A DNA stretch of 64,000 nucleotides, taken from NCBI RefSeq assembly GCF_029227915.1, contig NC_079881.1:1054001-1118000 (forward strand), given 5' to 3'. Origin of the DNA: Hydractinia symbiolongicarpus. Lineage: Eukaryota; Cnidaria; Hydrozoa; Anthoathecata; Hydractiniidae. This document shows positions 47,801 to 60,033 of the stretch, in pieces. Under the pieces are notes generated by a model that was given only the letters and a program-made list of their open reading frames with translations, was not told the DNA's origin and did no database searches. The translations under genes were made by a program, and so were the position numbers. The number at the start of each line of letters is the position of its first letter. Position 1 is the first letter of the stretch.

Positions 47801-50800
47801 GTACCCTGTGAGTAAAGTCATTTTCAAAACGATTTTTTAAATTATCTTTTCACCACTAAAACGCATGAGACTTGTAGTTTTCAAAAATGTTTTCACATTT
47901 GATGAGACGCTGAATAAAAGAAGTTTAATCGCCGGCAAACGAAAACCCGCCATTTCCCGTAAACCCTGGACTCGGCCCGTATAGTCAAAGGTATACAACG
48001 AAAGTACCCAGGGAGTAAAGTCATTTCCCGAACGATTTTTTAAATAATTTTTTCACCACTAAAACGCATGAGACTTGTAGTTTTTAAAAATGTTTTCATT
48101 TTTGATGAGACGCTGAATAAAAGAAGTTTAATCTCCGGCAAACGAAAACCCGCGACTTCCCGTAAATCCCCGACTCGTCCCGTATAGTCAAAAGTATACA
48201 AAGAAAGTACCCAGGGAGTAAACTCATTTTCAAAACGATTTTTTAAATTAATTTTGCACCACTAAAACGCATGAGACTTGTAGTTTTCAAAAATGTTTTC
48301 ATTTCTGATGAGACGCTGAATAAAAGAAGTTTAATCGCCGGCAAACGAAAACCCGCCATTTCCCGTAAACCCCGGACTCGGTCCGTATAGTCAAAAGTCT
48401 ACAAAGAAAGTACCCTGTGAGTACACTCATTTCCAAAACGATTTTTTAAATTATCTTTTCACCACTAAAACGCATGAGACTTGTAGTTTTCAAAAATGTT
48501 TTCATTTCTGATGAGACGCTGAATAAAAGAAGTTTAATCGCCGGCAAACGAAAACCCGCGATTTCCCGTAAATCCCGGACTCGGCCCTTATAGTCAAAAG
48601 TATACAAAGAAGGTAACCAGGGAGTAAACTCATTTCCCGAAAGATTTTTTAAATTATTTTTTCTTCACTAAAACGCATGACACTTGTAGTTTTCAGAAAT
48701 GTTTTCATTTTTGATGAGACGCTTAATGAAAGGGGTTTAATGGCCGGCAAACGAAAACCCGCGATTTTCCGTAAATCCCGGGCTTGGCTTGTATAGTCGA
48801 ATGTATACAAAGAAAGTACCCTGTGAGTAAACTCATTTCCCGAACGATTTTTTAAATTATTATTTAACCACTAAAAACCCATGAGACTTGTAGTTTTTAA
48901 AAATGTTTTCATTTTTGATGAGACGCTGAATAAAAGAAGTTTAATCGCCGGCAAACGAAAACCCGCGACTTCCCGTAAATCTCCGACTCGGCCCGTATAT
49001 TCAAAAGTATACAAAGAAAGTACCCAGGGAGTAAACTCATTTCCCGAACGAGTTTTTAAATTATTATTTCACCACTAAAGCCCATGACACTTGTAGTATT
49101 CAAAAATGTTTTCATTTTTGATGAGACGCTGAATAAAAGAAGTTTAATCGCCGGCAAACGAAAACCCGCGATTTCCCGTAAATCCCGGATTCGGCCCGTA
49201 TAGTCAAAAGTATAAAAAGAAGGTACCCAGGGAGTAAACTCATTTCCCGAACGATTTTATAAATTATTTTTTCACCACTAAAACGCATGAGACTTGTAGT
49301 TTTCAGAAATGTTTTCATTTTTGATGAGATGCTTAGTGAAAGTGGTTTAATCGCCGGCAAACGAAATTCCGCGATTTCCCGTAAATCCCGGGCTTGGCCC
49401 GTGTAGTCGAATGTATACAAAGAAAGTACCCTGTGAGTAAACTCATTTCCAAAACGATTTTTTAAATTATCTTTTCACCACTAAAACGCATGAGACTTGT
49501 AGTTATCAAAAATGTTTTCATTTTTGATCAGACGCTGAATAAAAGGAGTTTAATCACCGGCAAACGAAAACCCGCCATTTTCCCTAAACCCCGGACTCGG
49601 CCCGTATAGCCAAAAGTATACAAAGGAAGTACCCAGGGAGTAAACTCATTTCCCGAACGATTTTTTAAATTATTTTTTCACCACTAAAGCACATGAGACT
49701 TGTAGTTTTTAAAAATGTTTTCATTTTTGATGAGACGCTGAATAAAAGAAGTTTAATCGCCGGCAAACGAAAACCCGCGACTTCCCGTAAATCCCCGACT
49801 CGGCCCGTATAGTCAAAAGTATACAAAGAAAGTACCCAGGGAGTAAACTCATTTCCAAAACGATTTTTTAAATTATTTTTTCACCACCAAAACGCATGAG
49901 ACTTGTAGTTTTCAAAAATGTTTTCATTTCTGAAGAGACGCTGAATAAAAGAAGTTTAATCGCCGGCAAACGAAAACCCGCCATTTCCCGTAAACCCCGG
50001 ACTCGGCCCGTATAGTCAAAAGTATACAAAGAAAGTACCCAGGGAGTAAACTCATTTCCCGAACGATTATTTAAATTATTATTTCACCACTAAAGCACAT
50101 GAGACTTGTAGTTTTTAAAAATGTTTTCATTTTTGATGAGACGCTGAATAAAAGAAGTTTAATCGCCGGCAAACGAAAACCCGCGACTTCCCGTAAATCC
50201 CCGTCTCGGCCCGTATAGTCAAAAGTATACAAAGAAAGTACCCAGGGAGTAAACTCATTTCCCGAACGATTATTTAAATTATTATTTCACCACTAAAGCC
50301 CACGAGACTTGTAGTTTTTAAAAATGTTTTCATTTTTGATGAGACGCTGAACAAAAGAAGTTTAATCGCCGGCAAACGAAAACCCGCGATTTCCCGTTAA
50401 TCCCGGGCTTGGCTTGTATAGTCGAATGTATACAAAGAAAGTACCCTGTGAGTAAACTCATTTCCAAAACGATTTTTTAAATTATCTTTTCACTACTAAA
50501 ACGCATGAGACTTGTAGTTTTCAAAAATGTTTTCATTTCTGATGAGACGCTGAATAAAAGAAGTTTAATCGCCGGCAAACGAAAACCCGCGATTTCCCGT
50601 AAATCCCGGACTCGGCCCGTATAGTCAAAAGTACACAAAGAAAGTAGCCAGGGAGTAAACTCATTTCCCGAACGATTATTTAAATTATTATTTCACCACT
50701 AAAGCCCACGAGACTTGTAGTTTTTAAAAATGTTTTCATTTTTGATGAGACGCTGACTAAAAGAAGTTTAATCGCCGGCAAACGAAAACCCGCGATTTCC

Positions 50801-51099
50801 CGTAAATCCCGGGCTTGGCTTGTATAGTCGAATGTATACAAAGAAAGTACCCTGTGAGTAAACTCATTTCCAAAACGATTTTTTAAATTATCTTCTCACC
50901 ACTAAAACGCATGAGACTTGTAGTTTTCAAAAATGTTTTCATTTCTGATGAGACGCTGAATAAAAGAAGTTTAATCGCCGGCAAACGAAAACCCGCGATT
51001 TCCCGTAAATCCCGGACTCGGCCCGTATAGCCAAAAGTATACAAAGGAAGTACCCAGGGAGTAAACTCATTTCCCGAACGATTTTTTAAATTATTTTTT
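44806..51099 (+). repeat. 6294-bp HOR-block duplication, copy 1 (31 units)
   Basis: Thirty-one units (one of 204 bp at 48866) that recur 6294 bp downstream. Checked markers: CCCCGAGTCGG (44924 and 51218), TAAATAATTTTTTC, GGTCCGTATAG with AAGTCTACAAAG, GAAAGGGGTTTAATGG, AACGAGTTTTTAAATT, TTTTATAAATTATT, TTTTGATCAGACG and CTGAAGAGACG all occur in both. In one stretch of about 800 bp I found a single difference (GACAC near 49088 against GAGAC). Order: H-I-N-O-x-G-H-I-N-O-L-H-I-N-O-L-H-I-N-O-P-E-F-G-H-I-K-K-N-K-N. Confidence 0.93.
46227..48865 (+). repeat. HOR pentamer I-N-O-L-H (1015 bp), 2.6 copies
   Basis: Copies at 46227-47241 and 47242-48256, then I-N-O at 48257-48865. TAAATAATTTTTTC recurs at 1015 bp (47027 and 48042) and the O anchors lie at 46633, 47648 and 48663. 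Copies are distinguished by point changes, such as GTGACCAGG near 46570 and CGTCCCGTATAG near 48176, so they are not an assembly echo of one sequence. Confidence 0.9.
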
Positions 51100-54000
51100 C
51101 ACCACTAAAGCACATGAGACTTGTAGTTTTTAAAAATGTTTTCATTTTTGATGAGACGCTGAATAAAAGAAGTTTAATCGCCGGCAAACGAAAACCCGCG
51201 ACTTCCCGTAAATCCCCGAGTCGGCCCGTATAGTCAAAAGTATACAAAGAAAGTATCCAGGGAGTAAACTCATTTTCAAAACGATTTTTTAAATTAATTT
51301 TGCACCACTAAAACGCATGAGACTTGTAGTTTTCAAAAATGTTTTCATTTCTGATGAGACGCTGAATAAAAGAAGTTTAATCGCCGGCAAACGAAAACCC
51401 GCCATTTCCCGTAAACCCCGGACTCGGCCCGTATAGTCAAAAGTATACAAAGAAAGTACCCTGTGAGTAAACTCATTTCCAAAACGATTTTTTAAATTAT
51501 CTTTTCACCACTAAAACGCATGAGACTTGTAGTTTTTAAAAATGTTTTTATTTCTGATGAGACGCTGAATAAAAGAAGTTTAATCGCCGGCAAACGAAAA
51601 CCCGCGATTTCCCGTACATCCCGGACTCGGCCCTTATAGTCAAAAGTATACAAAGAAGGTAACCAGGGAGTAAACTCATTTCCCGAAAGATTTTTTAAAT
51701 TATTTTTTCTTCACTAAAACGCATGACACTTGTAGTTTTCAGAAATGTTTTCATTTTTGATGAGACGCTTAATGAAAGTGGTTTAATGGCCGGCAAACGA
51801 AAACCCGCGATTTTCCGTAAATCCCGGGCTTGGCTTGTATAGTCGAATGTATACAAAGAAAGTACCCTGTGAGTAAACTCATTTTCAAAACGATTTTTTA
51901 AATTATCTTTTCACCACTAAAACGCATGAGACTTGTAGTTTTCAAAAATGTTTTCATTTTTGATGAGACGCTGAATAAAAGAAGTTTAATCGCCGGCAAA
52001 CGAAATTCCGCGATTTTCCGTAAATCTCGGGCTTGGCCCGTGTAGTCGAATGTATACAAAGAAAGTACCCTGTGAGTAAACTCATTTCCAAAACGATTTT
52101 TTAAATTATCTTTTCACCACTAAAACGCATGAGACTTGTAGTTTTCAAAAATGTTTTCATTTTTGATGAGACGCTGAATAAAAGGAGTTTAATCGCCGGC
52201 AAACGAAAACCCGCCATTTTCCGTAAACCCCGGACTCGGCCCGTATAGCCAAAAGTATACAAAGGAAGTACCCAGGGAGTAAACTCATTTCCCGAACGAT
52301 TTTTTAAATTATTTTTTCACCACTAAAGCACATGAGACTTGTAGTTTTTAAAAATGTTTTCATTTTTGATGAGACGCTGAATAAAAGAAGTTTAATCGCC
52401 GGCAAACGAAAACCCGCGACTTCCCGTAAATCCCCGACTCGGCCCGTATAGTCAAAAGTATACAAAGAAAGTACCCAGGGAGTAAACTCATTTTCAAAAC
52501 GATTTTTTAAATTAATTTTGCACCACTAAAACGCATGAGACTTGTAGTTTTCAAAAATGTTTTCATTTCTGATGAGACGCTGAATAAAAGAAGTTTAATC
52601 GCCGGCAAACGAAAACCCGCCATTTCCCGTAAACCCCGGACTCGGCCCGTATAGTCAAAAGTATACAAAGAAAGTACCCTGTGAGTAAACTCATTTCCAA
52701 AACGATTTTTTAAATTATCTTTTCACCACTAAAACGCATGAGACTTGTAGTTTTCAAAAACGTTTTCATTTCTGATGAGACGCTGAATAAAAGAAGTTTA
52801 ATCGCCGGCAAACAAAAACCCGCCATTTCCCGTAAATCCCGGACTCGGCCCTTATAGTCAAAAGTATACAAAGAAGGTAACCAGGGAGTAAACTCATTTC
52901 CCGAAAGATTTTTTAAATTATTTTTTCTTCACTAAAACGCATGACACTTGTAGTTTTTAGAAATGTTTTCATTTTTGATGAGACGCTTAATGAAAGTGGT
53001 TTAATGGCCGGCAAACGAAAACCCGCGATTTTCCGTAAATCCCGGGCTTGGCTTGTATAGTCGAATGTATACAAAGAAAGTACCCTGTGAGTAAAGTCAT
53101 TTTCAAAACGATTTTTTAAATTATATTTTCACCACTAAAACGCATGAGACTTGTAGTTTTCAAAAATGTTTTCATTTTTGATGAGACGCTGAATAAAAGA
53201 AGTTTAATCGCCGGCAAACGAAAACCCGCCATTTCCCGTAAACCCCGGACTCGGCCCGTATAGTCAAAGGTATACAACGAAAGTACCCAGGGAGTAAAGT
53301 CATTTCCCGAACGATTTTTTAAATAATTTTTTCACCACTAAAACGCATGAGACTTGTAGTTTTTAAAAATGTTTTCATTTTTGATGAGACGCTGAATAAA
53401 AGAAGTTTAATCTCCGGCAAACGAAAACCCGCGACTTCCCGTAAATCCCCGACTCGGCCCGTATAGTCAAAAGTATACAAAGAAAGTACCCAGGGAGTAA
53501 ACTCATTTTCAAAACGATTTTTTAAATTAATTTTGCACCACTAAAACGCATGAGACTTGTAGTTTTCAAAAATGTTTTCATTTCTGATGAGACGCTGAAT
53601 AAAAGAAGTTTAATCGCCGGCAAACGAAAACCCGCCATTTCCCGTAAACCCCGGACTCGGCCCGTATAGTCAAAAGTATACAAAGAAAGTACCCTGTGAG
53701 TAAACTCATTTCCAAAACGATTTTTTAAATTATCTTTTCACCACTAAAACGCATGAGACTTGTAGTTTTCAAAAACGTTTTCATTTCTGATGAGACGCTG
53801 AATAAAAGAAGTTTAATCGCCGGCAAACGAAAACCCGCCATTTCCCGTAAATCCCGGACTCGGCCCTTATAGTCAAAAGTATACAAAGAAGGTAACCAGG
53901 GAGTAAACTCATTTCCCGAAAGATTTTTTAAATTATTTTTTCTTCACTAAAACGCATGACACTTGTAGTTTTTAGAAATGTTTTCATTTTTGATGAGACG

Positions 54001-57000
54001 CTTAATGAAAGTGGTTTAATGGCCGGCAAACGAAAACCCGCGATTTTCCGTAAATCCCGGGCTTGGCTTGTATAGTCGAATGTATACAAAGAAAGTACCC
54101 TGTGAGTAAAGTCATTTTCAAAACGATTTTTTAAATTATCTTTTCACCACTAAAACGCATGAGACTTGTAGTTTTCAAAAATGTTTTCACATTTGATGAG
54201 ACGCTGAATAAAAGAAGTTTAATCGCCGGCAAACGAAAACCCGCCATTTCCCGTAAACCCCGGACTCGGCCCGTATAGTCAAAGGTATACAACGAAAGTA
54301 CCCAGGGAGTAAAGTCATTTCCCGAACGATTTTTTAAATAATTTTTTCACCACTAAAACGCATGAGACTTGTAGTTTTTAAAAATGTTTTCATTTTTGAT
54401 GAGACGCTGAATAAAAGAAGTTTAATCTCCGGCAAACGAAAACCCGCGACTTCCCGTAAATCCCCGACTCGTCCCGTATAGTCAAAAGTATACAAAGAAA
54501 GTACCCAGGGAGTAAACTCATTTTCAAAACGATTTTTTAAATTAATTTTGCACCACTAAAACGCATGAGACTTGTAGTTTTCAAAAATGTTTTCATTTCT
54601 GATGAGACGCTGAATAAAAGAAGTTTAATCGCCGGCAAACGAAAACCCGCCATTTCCCGTAAACCCCGGACTCGGTCCGTATAGTCAAAAGTCTACAAAG
54701 AAAGTACCCTGTGAGTACACTCATTTCCAAAACGATTTTTTAAATTATCTTTTCACCACTAAAACGCATGAGACTTGTAGTTTTCAAAAATGTTTTCATT
54801 TCTGATGAGACGCTGAATAAAAGAAGTTTAATCGCCGGCAAACGAAAACCCGCGATTTCCCGTAAATCCCGGACTCGGCCCTTATAGTCAAAAGTATACA
54901 AAGAAGGTAACCAGGGAGTAAACTCATTTCCCGAAAGATTTTTTAAATTATTTTTTCTTCACTAAAACGCATGACACTTGTAGTTTTCAGAAATGTTTTC
55001 ATTTTTGATGAGACGCTTAATGAAAGGGGTTTAATGGCCGGCAAACGAAAACCCGCGATTTTCCGTAAATCCCGGGCTTGGCTTGTATAGTCGAATGTAT
55101 ACAAAGAAAGTACCCTGTGAGTAAACTCATTTCCCGAACGATTTTTTAAATTATTATTTAACCACTAAAAACCCATGAGACTTGTAGTTTTTAAAAATGT
55201 TTTCATTTTTGATGAGACGCTGAATAAAAGAAGTTTAATCGCCGGCAAACGAAAACCCGCGACTTCCCGTAAATCTCCGACTCGGCCCGTATATTCAAAA
55301 GTATACAAAGAAAGTACCCAGGGAGTAAACTCATTTCCCGAACGAGTTTTTAAATTATTATTTCACCACTAAAGCCCATGAGACTTGTAGTATTCAAAAA
55401 TGTTTTCATTTTTGATGAGACGCTGAATAAAAGAAGTTTAATCGCCGGCAAACGAAAACCCGCGATTTCCCGTAAATCCCGGATTCGGCCCGTATAGTCA
55501 AAAGTATAAAAAGAAGGTACCCAGGGAGTAAACTCATTTCCCGAACGATTTTATAAATTATTTTTTCACCACTAAAACGCATGAGACTTGTAGTTTTCAG
55601 AAATGTTTTCATTTTTGATGAGATGCTTAGTGAAAGTGGTTTAATCGCCGGCAAACGAAATTCCGCGATTTCCCGTAAATCCCGGGCTTGGCCCGTGTAG
55701 TCGAATGTATACAAAGAAAGTACCCTGTGAGTAAACTCATTTCCAAAACGATTTTTTAAATTATCTTTTCACCACTAAAACGCATGAGACTTGTAGTTAT
55801 CAAAAATGTTTTCATTTTTGATCAGACGCTGAATAAAAGGAGTTTAATCACCGGCAAACGAAAACCCGCCATTTTCCCTAAACCCCGGACTCGGCCCGTA
55901 TAGCCAAAAGTATACAAAGGAAGTACCCAGGGAGTAAACTCATTTCCCGAACGATTTTTTAAATTATTTTTTCACCACTAAAGCACATGAGACTTGTAGT
56001 TTTTAAAAATGTTTTCATTTTTGATGAGACGCTGAATAAAAGAAGTTTAATCGCCGGCAAACGAAAACCCGCGACTTCCCGTAAATCCCCGACTCGGCCC
56101 GTATAGTCAAAAGTATACAAAGAAAGTACCCAGGGAGTAAACTCATTTCCAAAACGATTTTTTAAATTATTTTTTCACCACCAAAACGCATGAGACTTGT
56201 AGTTTTCAAAAATGTTTTCATTTCTGAAGAGACGCTGAATAAAAGAAGTTTAATCGCCGGCAAACGAAAACCCGCCATTTCCCGTAAACCCCGGACTCGG
56301 CCCGTATAGTGAAAAGTATACAAAGAAAGTACCCAGGGAGTAAACTCATTTCCCGAACGATTATTTAAATTATTATTTCACCACTAAAGCACATGAGACT
56401 TGTAGTTTTTAAAAATGTTTTCATTTTTGATGAGACGCTGAATAAAAGAAGTTTAATCGCCGGCAAACGAAAACCCGCGACTTCCCGTAAATCCCCGTCT
56501 CGGCCCGTATAGTCAAAAGTATACAAAGAAAGTACCCAGGGAGTAAACTCATTTTCAAAACGATTTTTTAAATTATTTTTTCACCACTAAAACGCATGAG
56601 ACTTGTAGTTTTCAAAAATATTTTCATTTCTGATGAGACAGTGAATAAAAGAAGTTTAATCGCCGGCAAACGAAAACCCGCCATTTCCCGTAAACCCCGG
56701 ACTCGGCCCGTATAGTCAAAAGTATACAAAGAAAGTACCCAGGGAGTAAACTCATTTCCCGAACGATTATTTAAATTATTATTTCACCACTAAAGCCCAC
56801 GAGACTTGTAGTTTTTAAAAATGTTTTCATTTTTGATGAGACGCTGAACAAAAGAAGTTTAATCGCCGGCAAACGAAAACCCGCGATTTCCCGTTAATCC
56901 CGGGATTGGCTTGTATAGTCGAATGTATACAAAGAAAGTACACTGTGAGTAAACTCATTTCCAAAACGATTTTTTAAATTATCTTTTCACTACTAAAACG

Positions 57001-57596
57001 CATGAGACTTGTAGTTTTCAAAAATGTTTTCATTTCTGATGAGACGCTGAATAAAAGAAGTTTAATCGCCGGCAAACGAAAACCCGCGATTTCCCGTAAA
57101 TCCCGGACTCGGCCCGTATAGTCAAAAGTACACAAAGAAAGTAGCCAGGGAGTAAACTCATTTCCCGAACGATTATTTAAATTATTATTTCACCACTAAA
57201 GCCCACGAGACTTGTAGTTTTTAAAAATGTTTTCATTTTTGATGAGACGCTGACTAAAAGAAGTTTAATCGCCGGCAAACGAAAACCCGCGATTTCCCGT
57301 AAATCCCGGGCTTGGCTTGTATAGTCGAATGTATACAAAGAAAGTACCCTGTGAGTAAACTCATTTCCAAAACGATTTTTTAAATTATCTTCTCACCACT
57401 AAAACGCATGAGACTTGTAGTTTTCAAAAATGTTTTCATTTCTGATGAGACGCTGAATAAAAGAAGTTTAATCGCCGGCAAACGAAAACCCGCGATTTCC
57501 CGTAAATCCCGGACTCGGCCCGTATAGTCAAAAGTATACAAAGAAGGTAACCAGGGAGTAAACTCATTTCCCGAAAGATTTTTTAAATTATTTTTT
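51100..57596 (+). repeat. 6294-bp HOR-block duplication, copy 2 (32 units)
   Basis: Second copy of the 31-unit block, plus one extra unit at 56582-56784 (I-like, with CAAAAATATTTTC and GAGACAGTGAATAAAAG). Beyond the extra unit the offset becomes 6497 bp (CCCGTTAATCC at 50393 and 56890; GTAGCCAGG at 50644 and 57141). Collinearity ends near 57527, where GTAACC replaces the TATAGCC tail seen at 51030. Copy 2 has a private CGGGATTGG near 56903. Confidence 0.93.
52521..55159 (+). repeat. HOR pentamer I-N-O-L-H (1015 bp), 2.6 copies, in second block
   Basis: The same pentamer run displaced by 6294 bp: 52521-53535, 53536-54550, and I-N-O at 54551-55159. O anchors are at 52927, 53942 and 54957. It is a repeat nested inside a larger repeat: the pentamers expanded first and the whole block was then duplicated. 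Confidence 0.9.
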
Positions 57597-58003
57597 CTTC
57601 ACTAAAACGCATGACACTTGTAGTTTTCATAAATGTTTTCATTTTTGATTAGACGCTTAATGAAAGTGGTTTAATCGCCGGCAAACGAAAACCCGCGATT
57701 TCCCGTAACTCCCGGGCTTGGCTTGTATAGTCGAATGTATACAAAGAAAGTACCCTGTGAGTAAACTCATTTCCCGAACGATTTTTTAAATTATTATTCA
57801 ACCACTAAAAACCCATGAGACTTGTAGTTTTTAAAAATGTTTTCATTTTTGATGAGACGCTGAATAAAAGAAGTTTAATCGCCGGCAAACGAAAACCCGC
57901 GACTTCCCGTAAATCTCCGACTCGGCCCATATATTCAAAAGTATACAAAGAAAGTACCCAGGGAGTAAACTCATTTCCCGAACGATTTTTTAAATTATTA
58001 TTT
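57597..58003 (+). repeat. Units O and P between HOR blocks
   Basis: O at 57597 (TTCTTCACTAAAACG, GATTAGACGC, and TAATCGCC instead of the usual TAATGGCC) and P at 57800 (TCAACCACTAAAAACCC, CATATATTC, 204 bp). They form the bridge between the 6294-bp duplication and the decamer family; the O-P junction resembles that at 48663-49069. Confidence 0.8.
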
Positions 58004-60033
58004 CACCACTAAAACGCAAGAGACTTGTAGTTTTCAGAAATGTTTTCATTTTTGATGAGACGCTTAATGAAAGTGGTTTAATCGCCGGCAAACGAAAACT
58101 CGCGCTTTCCCGTACATCCCGGGCTTGGCCCGTGTAGTCGAATGTATACAAAGAAAGTACCCTGTGAGTAAACTCATTTCCAAAACGATTTTTTAAATTA
58201 TCTCTTCACTACTAAAACGCATGAGACTTGTAGTTATCAAAAATGTTTTCATTTTTGATGAGACGCTGAATAAAAGAGGTTTAATCGCCGGCAAACGAAA
58301 ACCCGCGATTTCCCGTAAATCCCGGATTCGGCCCGTATAGTCAAAAGTATAAAAAGAAGGTACCCAGGGAGTAAACTCATTTCCCGAACGATTTTTTAAA
58401 TTATTTTTTCACCACTAAAACGCATGAGACTTGTAGTTTTCAGAAATGTTTTCATTTTTGATGAGATGCTTAGTGAAAGTGGTTTAATCGCCGGCAAACG
58501 AAATTCCGCGATTTCCCGTAAATCCCGGGCTTGGCCCGTGTAGTCGAATGTATACAAAGAAAGTACCCTGTGAGTAAACTCATTTCCAAAACGATTTTTT
58601 AAATTTTCTCTTCACCACTAAAACGCATGAGACTTGTAGTTATCAAAAATGTTTTCATTTTTGATCAGACGCTGAATAAAAGGAGTTTAATCGCCGGCAA
58701 ACGAAAACCCGCCATTTTCCGTAAACACAGGACTCGGCCCGTATAGCCAAAAGTATACAAAGGAAGTACCCAGGGAGTAAACTCATTTCCCGAACGATTT
58801 TTTAAATCATTTTTTCACCACTAAAGCACATGAGACTTGTAGTTTTTAAAAATGTTTTCATTTTTGATGAGACGCTGAATAAAAGAAGTTTAATCGCCGG
58901 CAAACGAAAACCCGCGACTTCCCGTAAATCCCCGACTCGGCCCGTATAGTCAAAAGTATACAAAGAAAGTACCCAGGGAGTAAACTCATTTCCAAAACGA
59001 TTTTTTAAATTATTTTTTCACCACCAAAACGCATGAGACTTGTAGTTTTCAAAAATGTTTTCATTTCTGAAGAGACGCTGAATAAAAGAAGTTTAATCGC
59101 CGGCAAACGAAAACCCGCCATTTCCCGTAAACCCCGGACTCGGCCTGTATAGTCAAAAGTATACAAAGAAAGTACCCAGGGAGTAAACTCATTTTCAAAA
59201 CGATTTTTTAAATTATTTTTTCACCACTAAAACGCATGAGACTTGTAGTTTTCAAAAATGTTTTCATTTCTGATGAGACGCTGAATAAAAGAAGTTTAAT
59301 CGCCGGCAAACGAAAACCCGCCATTTCCCGTAAACCCCGGACTCGGCCCGTATAGTCAAAAGTATACAAAGAAAGTACCCAGGGAGTAAACTCATTTCCC
59401 GAACGATTATTTAAATTATTATTTCACCACTAAAGCTCACGAGACTTGTAGTTTTTAAAAATGTTTTAATTTTTGATGAGACGCTGAATAAAAGAAGTTT
59501 AATCGCCGGCAAACGAAAACCCGCGATTTCCCGTAAATCCCGGGCTTGGCTTGTATAGTCGAATGTATACAAAGAAAGTACCCTGTGAGTAAACTCATTT
59601 CCAAAACGATTTTTTAAATTATCTTTTCACCACTAAAACGCATGAGACTTGTAGTTTTCAAAAATGTTTTCATTTCTGATGAGACGCTGAATACAAGAAG
59701 TTTAATCGCCGGCAAACGAAAACCCGCGATTTCCCGTAAATCCCGGACTCGGCCCGTATAGTCAAAAGTATACAAAGAAGGTAACCAGGGAGTAAACTCA
59801 TTTCCCGAAAGATTTTTTAAATTATTTTTTCTTCACTAAAACGCATGACACTTGTAGTTTTCAAAAATGTTTTCATTTTTGGTGAGACGCTGAATAAAAG
59901 AAGTTTAATTGCCGGCAAACGAAAACCCGCCATTTCCCGTAAACCCCGGACTCGGCCCGTATAGTCAAAGGTATACAACGAAAGTACCCAGGGAGTAAAG
60001 TCATTTCCCGAACGATTTTTTAAATTATTATTT
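58004..60033 (+). repeat. HOR decamer Q-E-F-G-H-I-I-K-N-L, copy 1 (2030 bp)
   Basis: Units start every 203 bp from 58004. Markers: Q has AACGCAAGAG and CGCGCTTTCCCGTACATCCC; E has AAGAGGTTTAATC; G has GATCAGACGC and GTAAACACAGG; the first I has CACCACCAAAACG and CTGAAGAGACG; K has AAAGCTCACGAG; N has GAATACAAGAAG; the last unit has an O head and L tail with TTTTTGGTGAGACG. CGCGCTTTCC at 58101, 60131 and 62161 gives exactly 2030 bp. Confidence 0.93.

Noticed and set aside
44806-57596. Assembly artefact explaining the 6.3-kb duplication
   Set aside because: The copies differ by scattered substitutions and by one whole extra unit at 56582, which a simple duplicated contig would not show. Read support would still be needed for proof.
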